Assembly: GCF_005860795.2 (NCBI RefSeq)
Contig: NZ_CP058350.1
Coordinates: 870,001 to 934,000, forward strand
Source: Peteryoungia desertarenae
GTDB taxonomy: Bacteria > Pseudomonadota > Alphaproteobacteria > Rhizobiales > Rhizobiaceae
Length of the DNA stretch: 64,000 nt
Direction: 5' to 3'
Part shown: piece after piece, positions 1 through 10,356 of the stretch
Layout: each line of letters begins with the position of its first letter
Position numbering within the stretch: the first letter of the stretch is position 1
Translations under genes and position numbers: made by a program
Notes under the pieces: generated by a model
Databases searched by the model: none
What the model was told of the DNA's origin: nothing
What the model saw: only the letters and a program-made list of their open reading frames with translations

Positions 1-738
1 CTCAGCCTCGAACATCAGATCGTCGGCAGCCACCATGCGATCGGCATCTGCGGTCCGCTCGGTCCAGACAAGCGATGAACGGTTGCCCTTGAGCGGCAGG
101 ATCGCAAAGGGGCCGGCGGGAAGGAAATGTTCTTCCGCCATGCCCTCATGCGGTCGTTCATGCTCGACTGTCGTGACGATGCCCGACTGGCCATAGTCCC
201 AGGAAACCGTCTTGATACCCGCGAGATCCCTGAGCTTCGAGCGCACACCGTCGCAGGCCACCACGAGACGCGATGCAATGACGCTGCCGTCGGACAAGGT
301 CAGCTCGGCAGAAGGACCAGTGTCGCGAAACCCGGTCGCGCGCACCCCATGGCGGATTGGAACACCGAGCCGCTCGCAGGCATTGCGCAAGGCCGCAACC
401 ATGGAGACATTCGGGATCATGTGGGCAAAGGGGCGCCCCTCTTCGACTTCGCCGTCAAATGTCAGGAAAACCGGGCGAACGGGATCAGACGCCTTTGAAT
501 CCGTCACGATCATCCGGTTGATCGGTTGCGCATCCGGCTCGATCTCGTCCCAAACTCCGAAGATCTCCAGCATCTTGGTCGCTGCAGCAATGATCGCCGA
601 GGCACGGACGTCTTTCTTCCAGACTTCGGCAGGGGCAGCCTCGACCACCTCGATGGCCATGTGGGGGGCAGCCTGCTTGATTGCCACCGCCACCGAGAGG
701 CCCACATAACCGCCACCGACAACCAGCAAATCCAGCAT
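1..738 (-). CDS. UbiH/UbiF/COQ6-family FAD-dependent hydroxylase (3' end outside window)
   Basis: The visible 246 codons begin at an ATG at 738 and run off the left edge, so the C-terminal part is missing. The N-terminus has the Rossmann FAD motif GGGYVGLS (residues 8-15), and the middle carries the second FAD/NADPH motif as VVACDGVRSKLR, both typical of the UbiH/UbiF/VisC aromatic hydroxylases that hydroxylate the ubiquinone ring at the inner membrane. The GD motif expected near residue 290 lies outside the window. It is divergent from tesB, with 82 bases between the two starts. Which ring position it hydroxylates cannot be told from this fragment; assignment to the family is firm, to a specific Ubi protein is not. 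Confidence 0.85.
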   Translation of the reverse strand, partial: MLDLLVVGGGYVGLSVAVAIKQAAPHMAIEVVEAAPAEVWKKDVRASAIIAAATKMLEIFGVWDEIEPDAQPINRMIVTDSKASDPVRPVFLTFDGEVEEGRPFAHMIPNVSMVAALRNACERLGVPIRHGVRATGFRDTGPSAELTLSDGSVIASRLVVACDGVRSKLRDLAGIKTVSWDYGQSGIVTTVEHERPHEGMAEEHFLPAGPFAILPLKGNRSSLVWTERTADADRMVAADDLMFEAE

Positions 739-820
739 GGTACATTCCTCGCTCTTGTGCAGCATCAGGTCCCTATATAGATCAGCCGGAACGAGGTGCC
801 TATAACCGGAGCCATGCATT

Positions 821-2271
<1,451 letters not shown>

Positions 2272-2298
2272 GAACGGCTGTAAGGGGAGTTGTTTCTG

Positions 2299-3663
2299 AT
2301 GTCACTTACCAAGTTTAATCCCACCTGCTTGCGCCTTGGCGCTGCGGCGGCAGTGCTGCTGGCACCGGTCATGGCCTTCGCGCAGGAAGCCGCCCCTGCA
2401 GCAGCTGAAGCTGCGCCGGACGTCGCGCCGCATGTGGTCTACATTCTGAACACCTTGCTGTTCCTCGTCGCTGGCTTCCTCGTCTTCTTCATGGCGGCAG
2501 GCTTCGCCATGCTTGAAGCCGGTCTCGTGCGCTCGAAAAACGTGTCGATGCAGCTGACCAAGAACGTTGCTCTCTTCGGCATCGCCGCGCTCATGTATCT
2601 CATCGTCGGCTACAATCTGATGTATCCGGGCGATAACTGGACCATCCTCAATGTGATCGGCGCCTTCAGCATCACATCGCTTCAGCCGGTCGGCGCAACC
2701 GCGGCCGATGTCGATGTCAGCTATGCTTCGGCTGGTTCCGACTTCTTCTTCCAGCTGATGTTCTGCGCCGCCACCGCGTCGATCGTGTCCGGTACGCTCG
2801 CCGAGCGCATCAAGCTGTGGCCCTTCCTGATCTTTACGGCCATCCTGACCGGCCTCATCTACCCGATCCAGGCCTCCTGGAAGTGGGGCGGCGGCTTCCT
2901 CGACGCCAACTTCGGCTTCCTTGACTTCGCCGGCTCGACCCTTGTTCACTCGGTCGGCGGCTGGGCGGCGCTGGTTGGTGCCATCATCCTGGGCGCGCGC
3001 GCGGGCAAATACGGTCCGAACGGTCAGGTCAACCCGATCCCGGGCTCGAACATGGGCTTTGCGACCCTCGGCACCTTCATCCTGTGGCTTGGCTGGTTCG
3101 GCTTCAACGGTGGTTCGCAGCTCGCCATGGGTTCGATCGGCGATGTTACCGACGTATCCCGTATCTTCGCCAACACCAACATGGCTGCCGTCGGTGGTTC
3201 GGTCGCCGCTCTGGTCCTGACCCAGATCCTCTACAAGAAGATCGACATCACCATGGTCCTGAACGGCGCACTTGCCGGCCTGGTTTCGATCACGGCCGAG
3301 CCGCTGACCCCGAGCCTCGTCTCGGCCGTCCTGATCGGTGCCGTCGGTGGTATCCTTGTCGTGGTTACCGTTCCGCTGCTCGACAAGTTCAAGATCGACG
3401 ACGTCGTCGGCGCCATCCCGGTCCACCTTGTCTGCGGTATCTGGGGTACGATTGCCGTTGTCTTCACGAACTCCGATGCGACGCTTTATGGCCAGCTGGC
3501 CTCCATCGTGATCATTGGTCTCTTCGTGTCGATCACCTCCGCCATCGTCTGGATGATCCTGAAGGCAACGATGGGCATTCGTGTCTCCGCCGAGGAAGAA
3601 ATGATGGGTCTCGACGTTGTCGAGATCGGCGTCGAAGCCTATCCGGAATTCACCAAGCGCTAA
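2299..3663 (+). CDS. amtB: Ammonium transporter AmtB
   Basis: A 454-residue inner-membrane ammonium channel. An N-terminal signal peptide (residues 1-29, ending AFAQ) is followed by a short Ala-rich linker and eleven predicted membrane helices. The twin pore histidines are present as H217 in STLVHSVGG and H376 in IPVHLVCG, and the conserved aspartate is in FLDFAG just before the first of them. The ATG at 2299 is preceded by AAGGGGAG at a good distance; the in-frame TTG nine bases upstream is not needed. It is cotranscribed with glnK, its cytoplasmic gate, and followed by a strong terminator. Confidence 0.96.
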   Translation: MSLTKFNPTCLRLGAAAAVLLAPVMAFAQEAAPAAAEAAPDVAPHVVYILNTLLFLVAGFLVFFMAAGFAMLEAGLVRSKNVSMQLTKNVALFGIAALMYLIVGYNLMYPGDNWTILNVIGAFSITSLQPVGATAADVDVSYASAGSDFFFQLMFCAATASIVSGTLAERIKLWPFLIFTAILTGLIYPIQASWKWGGGFLDANFGFLDFAGSTLVHSVGGWAALVGAIILGARAGKYGPNGQVNPIPGSNMGFATLGTFILWLGWFGFNGGSQLAMGSIGDVTDVSRIFANTNMAAVGGSVAALVLTQILYKKIDITMVLNGALAGLVSITAEPLTPSLVSAVLIGAVGGILVVVTVPLLDKFKIDDVVGAIPVHLVCGIWGTIAVVFTNSDATLYGQLASIVIIGLFVSITSAIVWMILKATMGIRVSAEEEMMGLDVVEIGVEAYPEFTKR

Positions 3664-3732
3664 ATTGCGGAAGGCGACCATCAGGTCGCCTCCCTTCACG
3701 CCGGAGCCAATCCGGCACAAATTGATCTCTCG

Positions 3733-3760
3733 AAGCCCGGGCGAACAGCCCGGGCTTTTT
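3733..3760 (+). terminator. Rho-independent terminator of glnK-amtB
   Basis: Perfect 10-base arms AAGCCCGGGC and GCCCGGGCTT around a 5-base loop, followed by a run of T. It is the strongest intrinsic terminator in the window and lies 70 bases after the amtB stop. Confidence 0.9.
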
Positions 3761-3791
3761 GTTGTCTTGCGCCAAGGACCAGTCTCCATGG

Positions 3792-3807
3792 TTAATGCCG
3801 TATTAAC
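3792..3807 (+). promoter_or_regulatory. CtrA box upstream of ftsK
   Basis: TTAA, seven bases, TTAAC: an exact match to the full CtrA recognition consensus TTAA-N7-TTAAC known from Caulobacter and rhizobia. It also forms a palindrome (GGTTAAT / ATTAACC). It lies 29 bases before the ftsK start used here, between the amtB terminator and ftsK. CtrA control of cell-division genes is established in alphaproteobacteria; control of this gene is inference. Confidence 0.65.
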
Positions 3808-3835
3808 CTGACATCCTGTAGGGTCGGAGCCAGCC

Positions 3836-6586
3836 ATGACTCTTATAGTTCAGGGGCCATGCTTCAGCAGGCTACCCCGTTGGATGAACAGGCAAAATAC
3901 GATGACACGAGGCAATCCAGCCGCATTCCATGATGATTCGGGCCGCTTTGCCCTGACCGCATTTCTATGGCGACAGGTACTCTCGCTCGCCGGCTTCGGG
4001 CTCTTTCTGCTGCTTGTGCTGGCCGTTGCAGCACTGGCCACATGGAATGTCGCCGATCCTAGCCTGTCCTTTGCGACTGACAAGGCACCGACGAACATCA
4101 TCGGCTATGGTGGCGCGATATTCGCTGACCTGATGATGCAGTTTCTCGGACTTGCAAGCCTCCTTGCTCTTTTGCCTGTTCTTGCCTGGTCTTTTGCATT
4201 GATCGGAACGCGGTCATTCAACAGGGTGCCGGCCCGTCTTGGCGCCTGGGTTGCCGGAGCCTTTGTTTCCGCCGCCGTCGTTGGCTGTTTCCCACCGCCA
4301 TTGACATGGCCGCTGCCAAGCGGCACCGGTGGCGTCATCGGCGACATGATCCTGCGCTTTCCCTCGCTTTTCGTGGGCTCCTATCCAACCGGTACCTTTG
4401 CCATCGTGCTGGGTGCGGTGTTGTCGATTCCGGCAGTATGGCTGCTGCTTTTTTCAGCAGGCATTGTTGGAACGGCAGACCCTGAGGCGGATGCCGAATT
4501 CCCACAGAAGCCTGCAACGCGCGAAAAGGGGCCGACCGCCACCCCCGCCGAGGACGAGGAAGAAGAAGACGATCACGAAGGGCCAATTGCGCTGGCCTTG
4601 GGGGCCCTCACGCATAATTGGTACACCGCCCGCGCCCGCGTCAGGCGTCTCATCGGCCTGAAACCGCAGGAGCGAAACCGCCATGGCTTCGAGCAGCCAT
4701 ACGACTTCAATGATGATGAATTCGGCACACTGAACGAACCAGTTCGTCCGAAAGCCGGAACACAGCGCGGACGCGTCGAACCAAGCCTGGAACCGGCAGC
4801 ACCGGCTGTGCTGGGCGAACGCCGCGCGATCGTTCGCACACCGTCGCTTTCTGCAGATTATGATGAGCCACCCTTTGATATGGACGATGTCCCGCGACCG
4901 GCAGGCATCCTGCCCGATGACGAGGACGACTGGAGCCCGAAGCCAGCGCCGGCAAGGCTTGCCGGCGGAGATCGCGCGGCGCCCCGCATTAGTCAACCAG
5001 CGGCAAGGCCCAAGCCTGGTGTCCGCGCCGACCGGGATGCACAGGGCAGCCTGCTGAGACCGGATGGTTTCCAGCTACCTTCCGTCCACCTTCTGGCGGA
5101 ACCGCGCGCAATCGCCCGCGATGCTTCGCTCTCGGCAGATGCTCTGGAACACAATGCTCGTCTTCTGGAAGGCGTTCTGGAAGACTTCGGCGTAAAGGGC
5201 GAGATCATCCATGTCCGCCCCGGTCCGGTCGTGACGCTTTACGAACTGGAACCGGCACCGGGCATCAAGTCTTCACGCGTGATTGGCCTTGCAGACGATA
5301 TCGCGCGATCCATGAGCGCCATTGCCGCACGCGTCGCGGTGGTGCCAGGTCGCAATGCCATCGGCATCGAACTGCCAAACCAGACGCGCGAGACCGTCTA
5401 TCTTCGCGAACTCATCGGATCGAAGGACTTTGATGGCAACAAGGCGAAGCTTGCCATGGCACTTGGTAAGACGATCGGCGGCGAGCCCGTCATCGCCGAT
5501 CTCGCCAAGATGCCCCACCTTCTGGTGGCCGGCACCACAGGCTCAGGTAAGTCGGTTGCCATCAATACCATGATCCTTTCGCTGCTTTACCGCCTGCCGC
5601 CGGAAAAGTGCCGCCTGATCATGATCGACCCGAAGATGCTTGAACTCTCGGTTTATGATGGGATTCCGCATCTGCTGTCCCCCGTTGTCACCGATCCGAA
5701 AAAGGCAGTCGTCGCGCTCAAATGGACCGTCCGCGAGATGGAAGAGCGCTACAAGAAAATGTCAAAGATCGGGGTGCGCAACATTGATGGCTTCAACAGC
5801 CGTGTCGAGCAAGCGATGGAAAAGGGCGAGGTGTTGACGCGCACCGTCCAGACCGGGTTTGATCGGCAGACCGGTGAGGCGATCTACGAAACCGAAGAAT
5901 TCGATCTGCAGCCGATCCCATACATCGTCGTCATCATCGATGAGATGGCAGACCTGATGATGGTTGCAGGCAAGGACATCGAAGGCGCGGTTCAGCGTCT
6001 GGCGCAGATGGCGCGCGCAGCCGGAATCCATGTCATCATGGCCACGCAGCGTCCTTCGGTTGACGTCATCACCGGCACCATCAAGGCCAATTTCCCGACC
6101 CGCATATCCTTCCAGGTGACATCGAAGATCGACAGCCGCACCATCCTGGGAGAACAGGGAGCCGAACAACTCCTAGGCATGGGTGACATGCTCTACATGG
6201 CCGGTGGCGGGCGCATTCAGCGTGTCCATGGTCCGTTTGTCTCGGACAATGAGGTCGAGGAAATCGTTGCCTATCTCAAGACCCAGGGATCGCCGCAATA
6301 TCTCGATGCCATTACGATTGATGATGACGACGATGAGGATGGCGGCGGCCCGAGCGGTACGGCCAACCTGTCCGAATCCGACGATCCCTATGATCAGGCG
6401 GTCGCAATCGTTCTGCGAGACGGCAAAGCCTCGACCTCTTACGTGCAGCGGCGGCTCGGCATCGGCTACAATCGCGCGGCCTCGCTGATCGAACGGATGG
6501 AACAGGAAGGCATTATCGGGCCGGCCAATCATGCGGGCAAGCGCGAGATACTCGTGCCAACCGAAGGGGACATCCTGGAGCGTTGA
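3836..6586 (+). CDS. ftsK: DNA translocase FtsK
   Basis: A 916-residue septal DNA pump that clears chromosome ends from the division plane and activates dimer resolution. Residues ~40-210 hold the four-helix membrane domain; residues ~220-400 are an acidic, proline-rich linker with an [10 protein letters not shown] patch; the motor domain has Walker [12 protein letters not shown] near residue 566 and Walker [12 protein letters not shown]; the last ~65 residues are the winged-helix gamma domain ([19 protein letters not shown]) that reads KOPS sites. The start at 3836 has GGAG six bases upstream; in-frame ATGs at 3884 and 3902 are alternatives. A CtrA box lies just upstream. Confidence 0.95.
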   Translation: MTLIVQGPCFSRLPRWMNRQNTMTRGNPAAFHDDSGRFALTAFLWRQVLSLAGFGLFLLLVLAVAALATWNVADPSLSFATDKAPTNIIGYGGAIFADLMMQFLGLASLLALLPVLAWSFALIGTRSFNRVPARLGAWVAGAFVSAAVVGCFPPPLTWPLPSGTGGVIGDMILRFPSLFVGSYPTGTFAIVLGAVLSIPAVWLLLFSAGIVGTADPEADAEFPQKPATREKGPTATPAEDEEEEDDHEGPIALALGALTHNWYTARARVRRLIGLKPQERNRHGFEQPYDFNDDEFGTLNEPVRPKAGTQRGRVEPSLEPAAPAVLGERRAIVRTPSLSADYDEPPFDMDDVPRPAGILPDDEDDWSPKPAPARLAGGDRAAPRISQPAARPKPGVRADRDAQGSLLRPDGFQLPSVHLLAEPRAIARDASLSADALEHNARLLEGVLEDFGVKGEIIHVRPGPVVTLYELEPAPGIKSSRVIGLADDIARSMSAIAARVAVVPGRNAIGIELPNQTRETVYLRELIGSKDFDGNKAKLAMALGKTIGGEPVIADLAKMPHLLVAGTTGSGKSVAINTMILSLLYRLPPEKCRLIMIDPKMLELSVYDGIPHLLSPVVTDPKKAVVALKWTVREMEERYKKMSKIGVRNIDGFNSRVEQAMEKGEVLTRTVQTGFDRQTGEAIYETEEFDLQPIPYIVVIIDEMADLMMVAGKDIEGAVQRLAQMARAAGIHVIMATQRPSVDVITGTIKANFPTRISFQVTSKIDSRTILGEQGAEQLLGMGDMLYMAGGGRIQRVHGPFVSDNEVEEIVAYLKTQGSPQYLDAITIDDDDDEDGGGPSGTANLSESDDPYDQAVAIVLRDGKASTSYVQRRLGIGYNRAASLIERMEQEGIIGPANHAGKREILVPTEGDILER

Positions 6587-6701
6587 AGGCGCTGGGAACA
6601 AAGCCTGAAGGGACGAGTTGCCGCAGCAACTGCAATCCTAAAAACGGCCATGAAGACGCCGCCTTTTTCCGTCAAACACGCAGCATATGAAGGAGTACTG
6701 G

Positions 6702-7352
6702 ATGACCAGAAACATCTTTGAAACCGAGGTTGTGCTGCCCGGCCAGACAACGCGCCGGAGCTTCATTCTGGGCGGAGCCGCGATTCTTGCACTTGCAAGC
6801 TTCCCGCTGCCAGTAAAAGCCAATAGTGCCGCGCAACAGATTGCCGATCATTTTTCCAGCGTGAAGACCATGATGGGCGAGTTTGTCCAGTTTGGTCCTC
6901 GAGGCGAGCAGACCGGCGGCAAGTTCTTCATTGAACGGCCAGGCAAACTCCGCTTCAACTACGAGAAGCCCTCTCCCATGCGCGTCATTGCTGACGGCAA
7001 GAACGTGGTGATTGGCAACACGAAACTGAAGACCTGGGATCTCTACCCTCTTTCCAAGACTCCTTTGAGCCTTCTGTTGGCTGACAGGATCGACCTCGGC
7101 AATCAGATGGTGCGCGACGTCAAGGAAGAGGCAGACCTGACAACCATCGTTCTCGGCGACAGAAGCTTACTGGGTGATTCGACGATTACGCTGATGTTTG
7201 ACCCCAAAACCTTCGAACTGCGCCAGTGGACGATCACCGACCTGCAGAACAAGGACACATCGGTGATGATCTTCAATGTCGAAAGCGGAGTTCAGTTCGA
7301 TCCGAGCGTGTTCGAAATCCCCTATCGGGACGTCCACATGCAAAGGCGCTGA
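6702..7352 (+). CDS. lolA: LolA-like outer-membrane lipoprotein carrier protein
   Basis: A 216-residue periplasmic protein of the LolA fold, the chaperone that shuttles lipoproteins from LolCDE to the outer membrane. The N-terminus has a twin-arginine-like signal (TRRSFILGG followed by a hydrophobic stretch ending VKAN), so export may be by Tat. The mature part shows the family pattern: MGEFVQFGPRGEQTGGKFFIERPGKLRF is typical of the first strands, and LRQWTITDLQNKDTSVMIF of the later strands. ATG 6702 was chosen because AAGGAG ends seven bases upstream; that AAGGAG lies inside the longer frame beginning at 6687. Confidence 0.85.
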   Translation: MTRNIFETEVVLPGQTTRRSFILGGAAILALASFPLPVKANSAAQQIADHFSSVKTMMGEFVQFGPRGEQTGGKFFIERPGKLRFNYEKPSPMRVIADGKNVVIGNTKLKTWDLYPLSKTPLSLLLADRIDLGNQMVRDVKEEADLTTIVLGDRSLLGDSTITLMFDPKTFELRQWTITDLQNKDTSVMIFNVESGVQFDPSVFEIPYRDVHMQRR

Positions 7353-7374
7353 GGCGCGGGCCAGTTCTGTGGAG

Positions 7375-7409
7375 AAAGGCGGTCTGCTGGGCGTGCGGGC
7401 CGCCTTTTT
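7375..7409 (+). terminator. Rho-independent terminator of lolA
   Basis: Arms AAAGGCGG and CCGCCTTT around a 17-base loop, followed by TT and then CTATT. It is 23 bases after the lolA stop. Confidence 0.75.
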
Positions 7410-7463
7410 CTATTGCCGAGGCAGATTTTTGCTTAAGTGTGGTTCAACATAGAGGATGAGCCG

Positions 7464-8264
7464 ATGACCTTTTCGATCAGCACCTGGAACATTAACTCGA
7501 TCAGGCTTCGGCTGCCGATCGTTGAGGATTTCCTGAAGCGCACCGCGCCAGATATCCTTTGCCTGCAGGAAATCAAGTGCCAGAACGACCAGTTCCCGGT
7601 CGATGAGCTCACGGCACTCGGCTACAGCAACATCGTTATCCACGGTCAGAAGGGCTATCACGGCGTCGCCATCTGCTCGAAGCTACCATTGACGGAAGAC
7701 CATCGGCAGGATTATTGCGGCGTGGGAGACAGCCGCCACATCTCGGCAATCTTCCACTGGGAAGGCAGAAGGATACGTCTGCACAACTTTTATGTTCCGG
7801 CCGGCGGTGACGAGCCCGATCGGGAGACCAATCCAAAATTCGGCCATAAGCTCGATTTCATCGCGGAAATGAGGGCCTTGTCAGCCTTGGCCGAGCAATG
7901 CACGGAAGCCATTCTGGTCGGAGATCTGAATATCGCGCCACTCGAGCACGATGTCTGGTCCCACAAACAGATGCTGAAAATCGTGAGCCACACCCCTGTT
8001 GAGACCGAGGGACTGCTGGAGGTCATGCGGCAGGGCCAGTGGGTCGATCTGATGCGCCAGCATGTGCCAGAAAGCGAAAAGCTGTACACCTGGTGGAGTT
8101 ACCGCGCCAAGGATTGGGCCGCAGCAGACCGGGGACGCAGGCTTGACCATATCTGGTCATCTCCGGGTCTGGCCCCTTTTCTTGCAAGCATAGAGGTCTT
8201 GAAGGAAGCACGCGGATGGAACCAGCCTTCCGACCACGTTCCCGTCACAGCCTATTTCGGATGA
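7464..8264 (+). CDS. xthA: Exodeoxyribonuclease III
   Basis: A 266-residue AP endonuclease / 3'-exonuclease of the ExoIII family, acting in base excision repair in the cytoplasm. The family motifs occur in order: NINSIRLRLP, the metal-binding LCLQEIKCQ, YHGVAICSK, LVGDLNIAP, the WWSYR segment and the C-terminal GRRLDHIWSS and SDHVPV with the catalytic Asp-His pair. The ATG at 7464 follows AGAGGATGAG; the frame opens earlier at 7437, but that extension is not family-like. It faces the cyclic-nucleotide-binding gene at its 3' end. Confidence 0.94.
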   Translation: MTFSISTWNINSIRLRLPIVEDFLKRTAPDILCLQEIKCQNDQFPVDELTALGYSNIVIHGQKGYHGVAICSKLPLTEDHRQDYCGVGDSRHISAIFHWEGRRIRLHNFYVPAGGDEPDRETNPKFGHKLDFIAEMRALSALAEQCTEAILVGDLNIAPLEHDVWSHKQMLKIVSHTPVETEGLLEVMRQGQWVDLMRQHVPESEKLYTWWSYRAKDWAAADRGRRLDHIWSSPGLAPFLASIEVLKEARGWNQPSDHVPVTAYFG

Positions 8265-8294
8265 TGGATAGCGGGCGATATATAGCGCACTATG

Positions 8295-8750
8295 CTACTG
8301 GAAGCGCCCGGAAAGTGCGTTTGAGCCTTCGACCAAAGCTGCCAATGTATCCTTGATCCGGCCTTCGACATGCCGAGCCATGGAGGGATACTCCTCCAGC
8401 AGCCGGTGAAACAGGCTTCGCGTAATGCGAATGACTTCCGAATCCTGTGTCGCAACAGCGGTGAACTTGCGCTCGACCATGGTGATGAGAGCCAGCTCGG
8501 AAAGCATCACACCTGGCCCTACCTCGGTTTCGACCACGCTTTGACCGCTGCGCCCCGTGACAGCAAGTTCGAAGGCACCCCGTATGACCACATAGGCGCA
8601 TTCGGCGGGTGCATGCTCGCGGAACAGCACCTGACCCGCCGCCACTGTCCGGTGATCGGCCCCGAATGCGATCAGGCGCAACTGATCGGTCTCCATGCCT
8701 GCAAACAGAGGAACCTGGGCAAGAATATCGATGTCATCAATCAGCGCCAT
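8295..8750 (-). CDS. Cyclic nucleotide-binding domain protein (no DNA-binding domain)
   Basis: A 151-residue protein made of one CRP-type cyclic nucleotide-binding domain (residues ~8-125; core pattern AYVVIRGAFELAVTG and GPGVMLSELALI). The helix-turn-helix expected after residue ~140 in CRP/FNR regulators is absent, so it cannot bind DNA in the usual way. The family term is therefore CNBD protein of unknown role. ATG 8750 was chosen over an in-frame TTG at 8768. It is 112 bases downstream of an OmpR-type response regulator on the same strand and may be cotranscribed, which hints at a signalling role, but no ligand can be assigned from sequence. Confidence 0.85.
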   Translation of the reverse strand: MALIDDIDILAQVPLFAGMETDQLRLIAFGADHRTVAAGQVLFREHAPAECAYVVIRGAFELAVTGRSGQSVVETEVGPGVMLSELALITMVERKFTAVATQDSEVIRITRSLFHRLLEEYPSMARHVEGRIKDTLAALVEGSNALSGRFQ

Positions 8751-8862
8751 GGACCAACCCGGGATCAAAACTTAAAACAGGCCAACGGATTATCCGGTGA
8801 CCTGTTTTCGAATAGCGCAAATCGGACCGGGAAACGACCCTTTCCCTCATGTTTTGTCTCGA

Positions 8863-9546
8863 TCAGGGGACGATCTTGTAACCACCGTTTTCCGTCACGA
8901 GGATTTCAGCGTTCGAAGGGTCGCGCTCGATCTTCTGACGAAGGCGATAGACATGGGTTTCCAGCGTATGTGTCGTCACGCCGGAATTGTAACCCCAGAC
9001 CTCCTCCAGCAGGATATCGCGTGTCACGACCTTTTGGCCTGCGCGATACAGATAGCGGATGATTGCTGACTCCTTTTCGGTCAGCCGGATCTTCTTTCCG
9101 TCTTCGGTCGTCAAAAGCTTCTGGCTTGGCTTGAACACATAGGGTCCGACTCCGAATGTGGCGTCCTCGCTCTGTTCGAACTGACGTAACTGGGCCCGGA
9201 TACGGGCAAGCAGAACGGCGAAGCGGAAGGGCTTGGTGACATAATCATTGGCGCCGGCTTCCAGACCAAGGATCGTATCGGAATCGGTATCATGGCCGGT
9301 GAGCATGATGACCGGTGACTTGAAGCCGCCCTTTCTCAGAAGCTTCACGGCTTCTCGGCCATCCATATCCGGCAGGCCGACATCCATGATCAGGAGGTCA
9401 ACCTGACTGTTCTTGGCCACGTTCATTCCCTTTGTGGCATTCGCCTCCTGCAGAAGAGAGAACTCTTCGTAAAGAGACAACTGCTCGACCAGCGTTTGCC
9501 TGAGATCATCATCGTCGTCGACGAGCAGAATGGTCCGCGCAGTCAT
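8863..9546 (-). CDS. OmpR-family two-component response regulator
   Basis: A 227-residue regulator with a receiver domain (residues ~5-120) and a winged-helix DNA-binding domain (~130-225). The acidic pocket is DDDDD at 10-14, the phosphoacceptor is D55 in LLIMDVGLPDMDG, and the switch residues are in MLTGHD and YVTKPF. The C-terminal domain ends in the canonical THTLETHVYRLRQKIE and GGYKIVP wing. No histidine kinase gene is adjacent, so it is an orphan within this window. It is divergent from the L,D-transpeptidase gene, with a 150-base gap. The target genes are unknown. Confidence 0.92.
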   Translation of the reverse strand: MTARTILLVDDDDDLRQTLVEQLSLYEEFSLLQEANATKGMNVAKNSQVDLLIMDVGLPDMDGREAVKLLRKGGFKSPVIMLTGHDTDSDTILGLEAGANDYVTKPFRFAVLLARIRAQLRQFEQSEDATFGVGPYVFKPSQKLLTTEDGKKIRLTEKESAIIRYLYRAGQKVVTRDILLEEVWGYNSGVTTHTLETHVYRLRQKIERDPSNAEILVTENGGYKIVP

Positions 9547-9696
9547 GCCTCTAATCCTTCCGGTTCTGTTTGCTCTCGTGCCACCTCAGGTCTAAAGCAT
9601 GCTTGGTCAACCTGATTTTGCCAAGAGATGTAAGTCGATGTGGAACCTGTTGAAGTGCTATGAATACAACAATCTTCACGGACAAGGCAAAATCTC

Positions 9697-10245
9697 GTGA
9701 GAAGGACTGAGCAAAATCGGCGAGACGGCGCAAGGATCGTGGTCCGCAGGGCGCCTTTGCACAAGACACAGGCCATTCTGCAATTCGGCCCGTTGCGGCT
9801 CAGGGCGGCCATAGGCCGGTCCGGCATCACAAGCTTCAAGCGCGAGGGCGATGGTGCGACACCGAGGGCATCAATGCCGCTGATGTCCGGCTATTTGCGC
9901 GGTGACCGGCTCCGCACCGGCATTCGTACAAGCCTTCCCATGAAGCGGCTGAAATCCGGTATGCTCTGGTGCGACGAACCAAGCCATGCGGCCTATAACC
10001 GACCGGTCGCCGCGCCCTTTTCGGCTGGACACGAAAAACTCTGCCGGACTGACGAACTCTACAATCTGTGCATCGTCCTCGACTGGAACATCACGTCACG
10101 CAGTCGCGGGCGCGGCTCGGCAATTTTTTTCCATGTCGCGAGACCCGGCTTCACCCCGACCGAAGGCTGCATCGCCCCGTCTCAACGCGATCTGGCCCGT
10201 ATCCTCCCGTATATGCGAGCGGGGACCCGTTTTACGGTCCTGTAG
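9697..10245 (+). CDS. L,D-transpeptidase (YkuD domain) family protein
   Basis: A 182-residue protein that is little more than a YkuD catalytic domain. The signature H-(11)-TEGC is complete: H146 in FFHVARPG and catalytic C158 in TEGCIAPS. YkuD enzymes make 3-3 crosslinks in peptidoglycan or attach proteins to it. Several features are unusual: the start is GTG, no signal peptide or membrane helix is visible at the N-terminus, and the N-terminal 25 residues are very basic. An upstream start giving an export signal was not found. It is divergent from the response regulator and 111 bases ahead of the DUF1194 gene. Confidence 0.82.
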   Translation: MRRTEQNRRDGARIVVRRAPLHKTQAILQFGPLRLRAAIGRSGITSFKREGDGATPRASMPLMSGYLRGDRLRTGIRTSLPMKRLKSGMLWCDEPSHAAYNRPVAAPFSAGHEKLCRTDELYNLCIVLDWNITSRSRGRGSAIFFHVARPGFTPTEGCIAPSQRDLARILPYMRAGTRFTVL

Positions 10246-10356
10246 GATCTGGTTCATCTTCACCAGAAATTGAACCGATCGCCAGATCGCTTCCTCGCGA
10301 CCAGCAAATCCTGTGTTACCCTTCGCCTCTGAGATGGATGGTCATGGGATTTCGTC

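Noticed and set aside
2302..3837. 511-codon open frame antisense to amtB
   Set aside because: Its translation is low-complexity and charge-rich, covers a clear AmtB gene on the other strand, and has no family resemblance. It is a high-G+C shadow frame.
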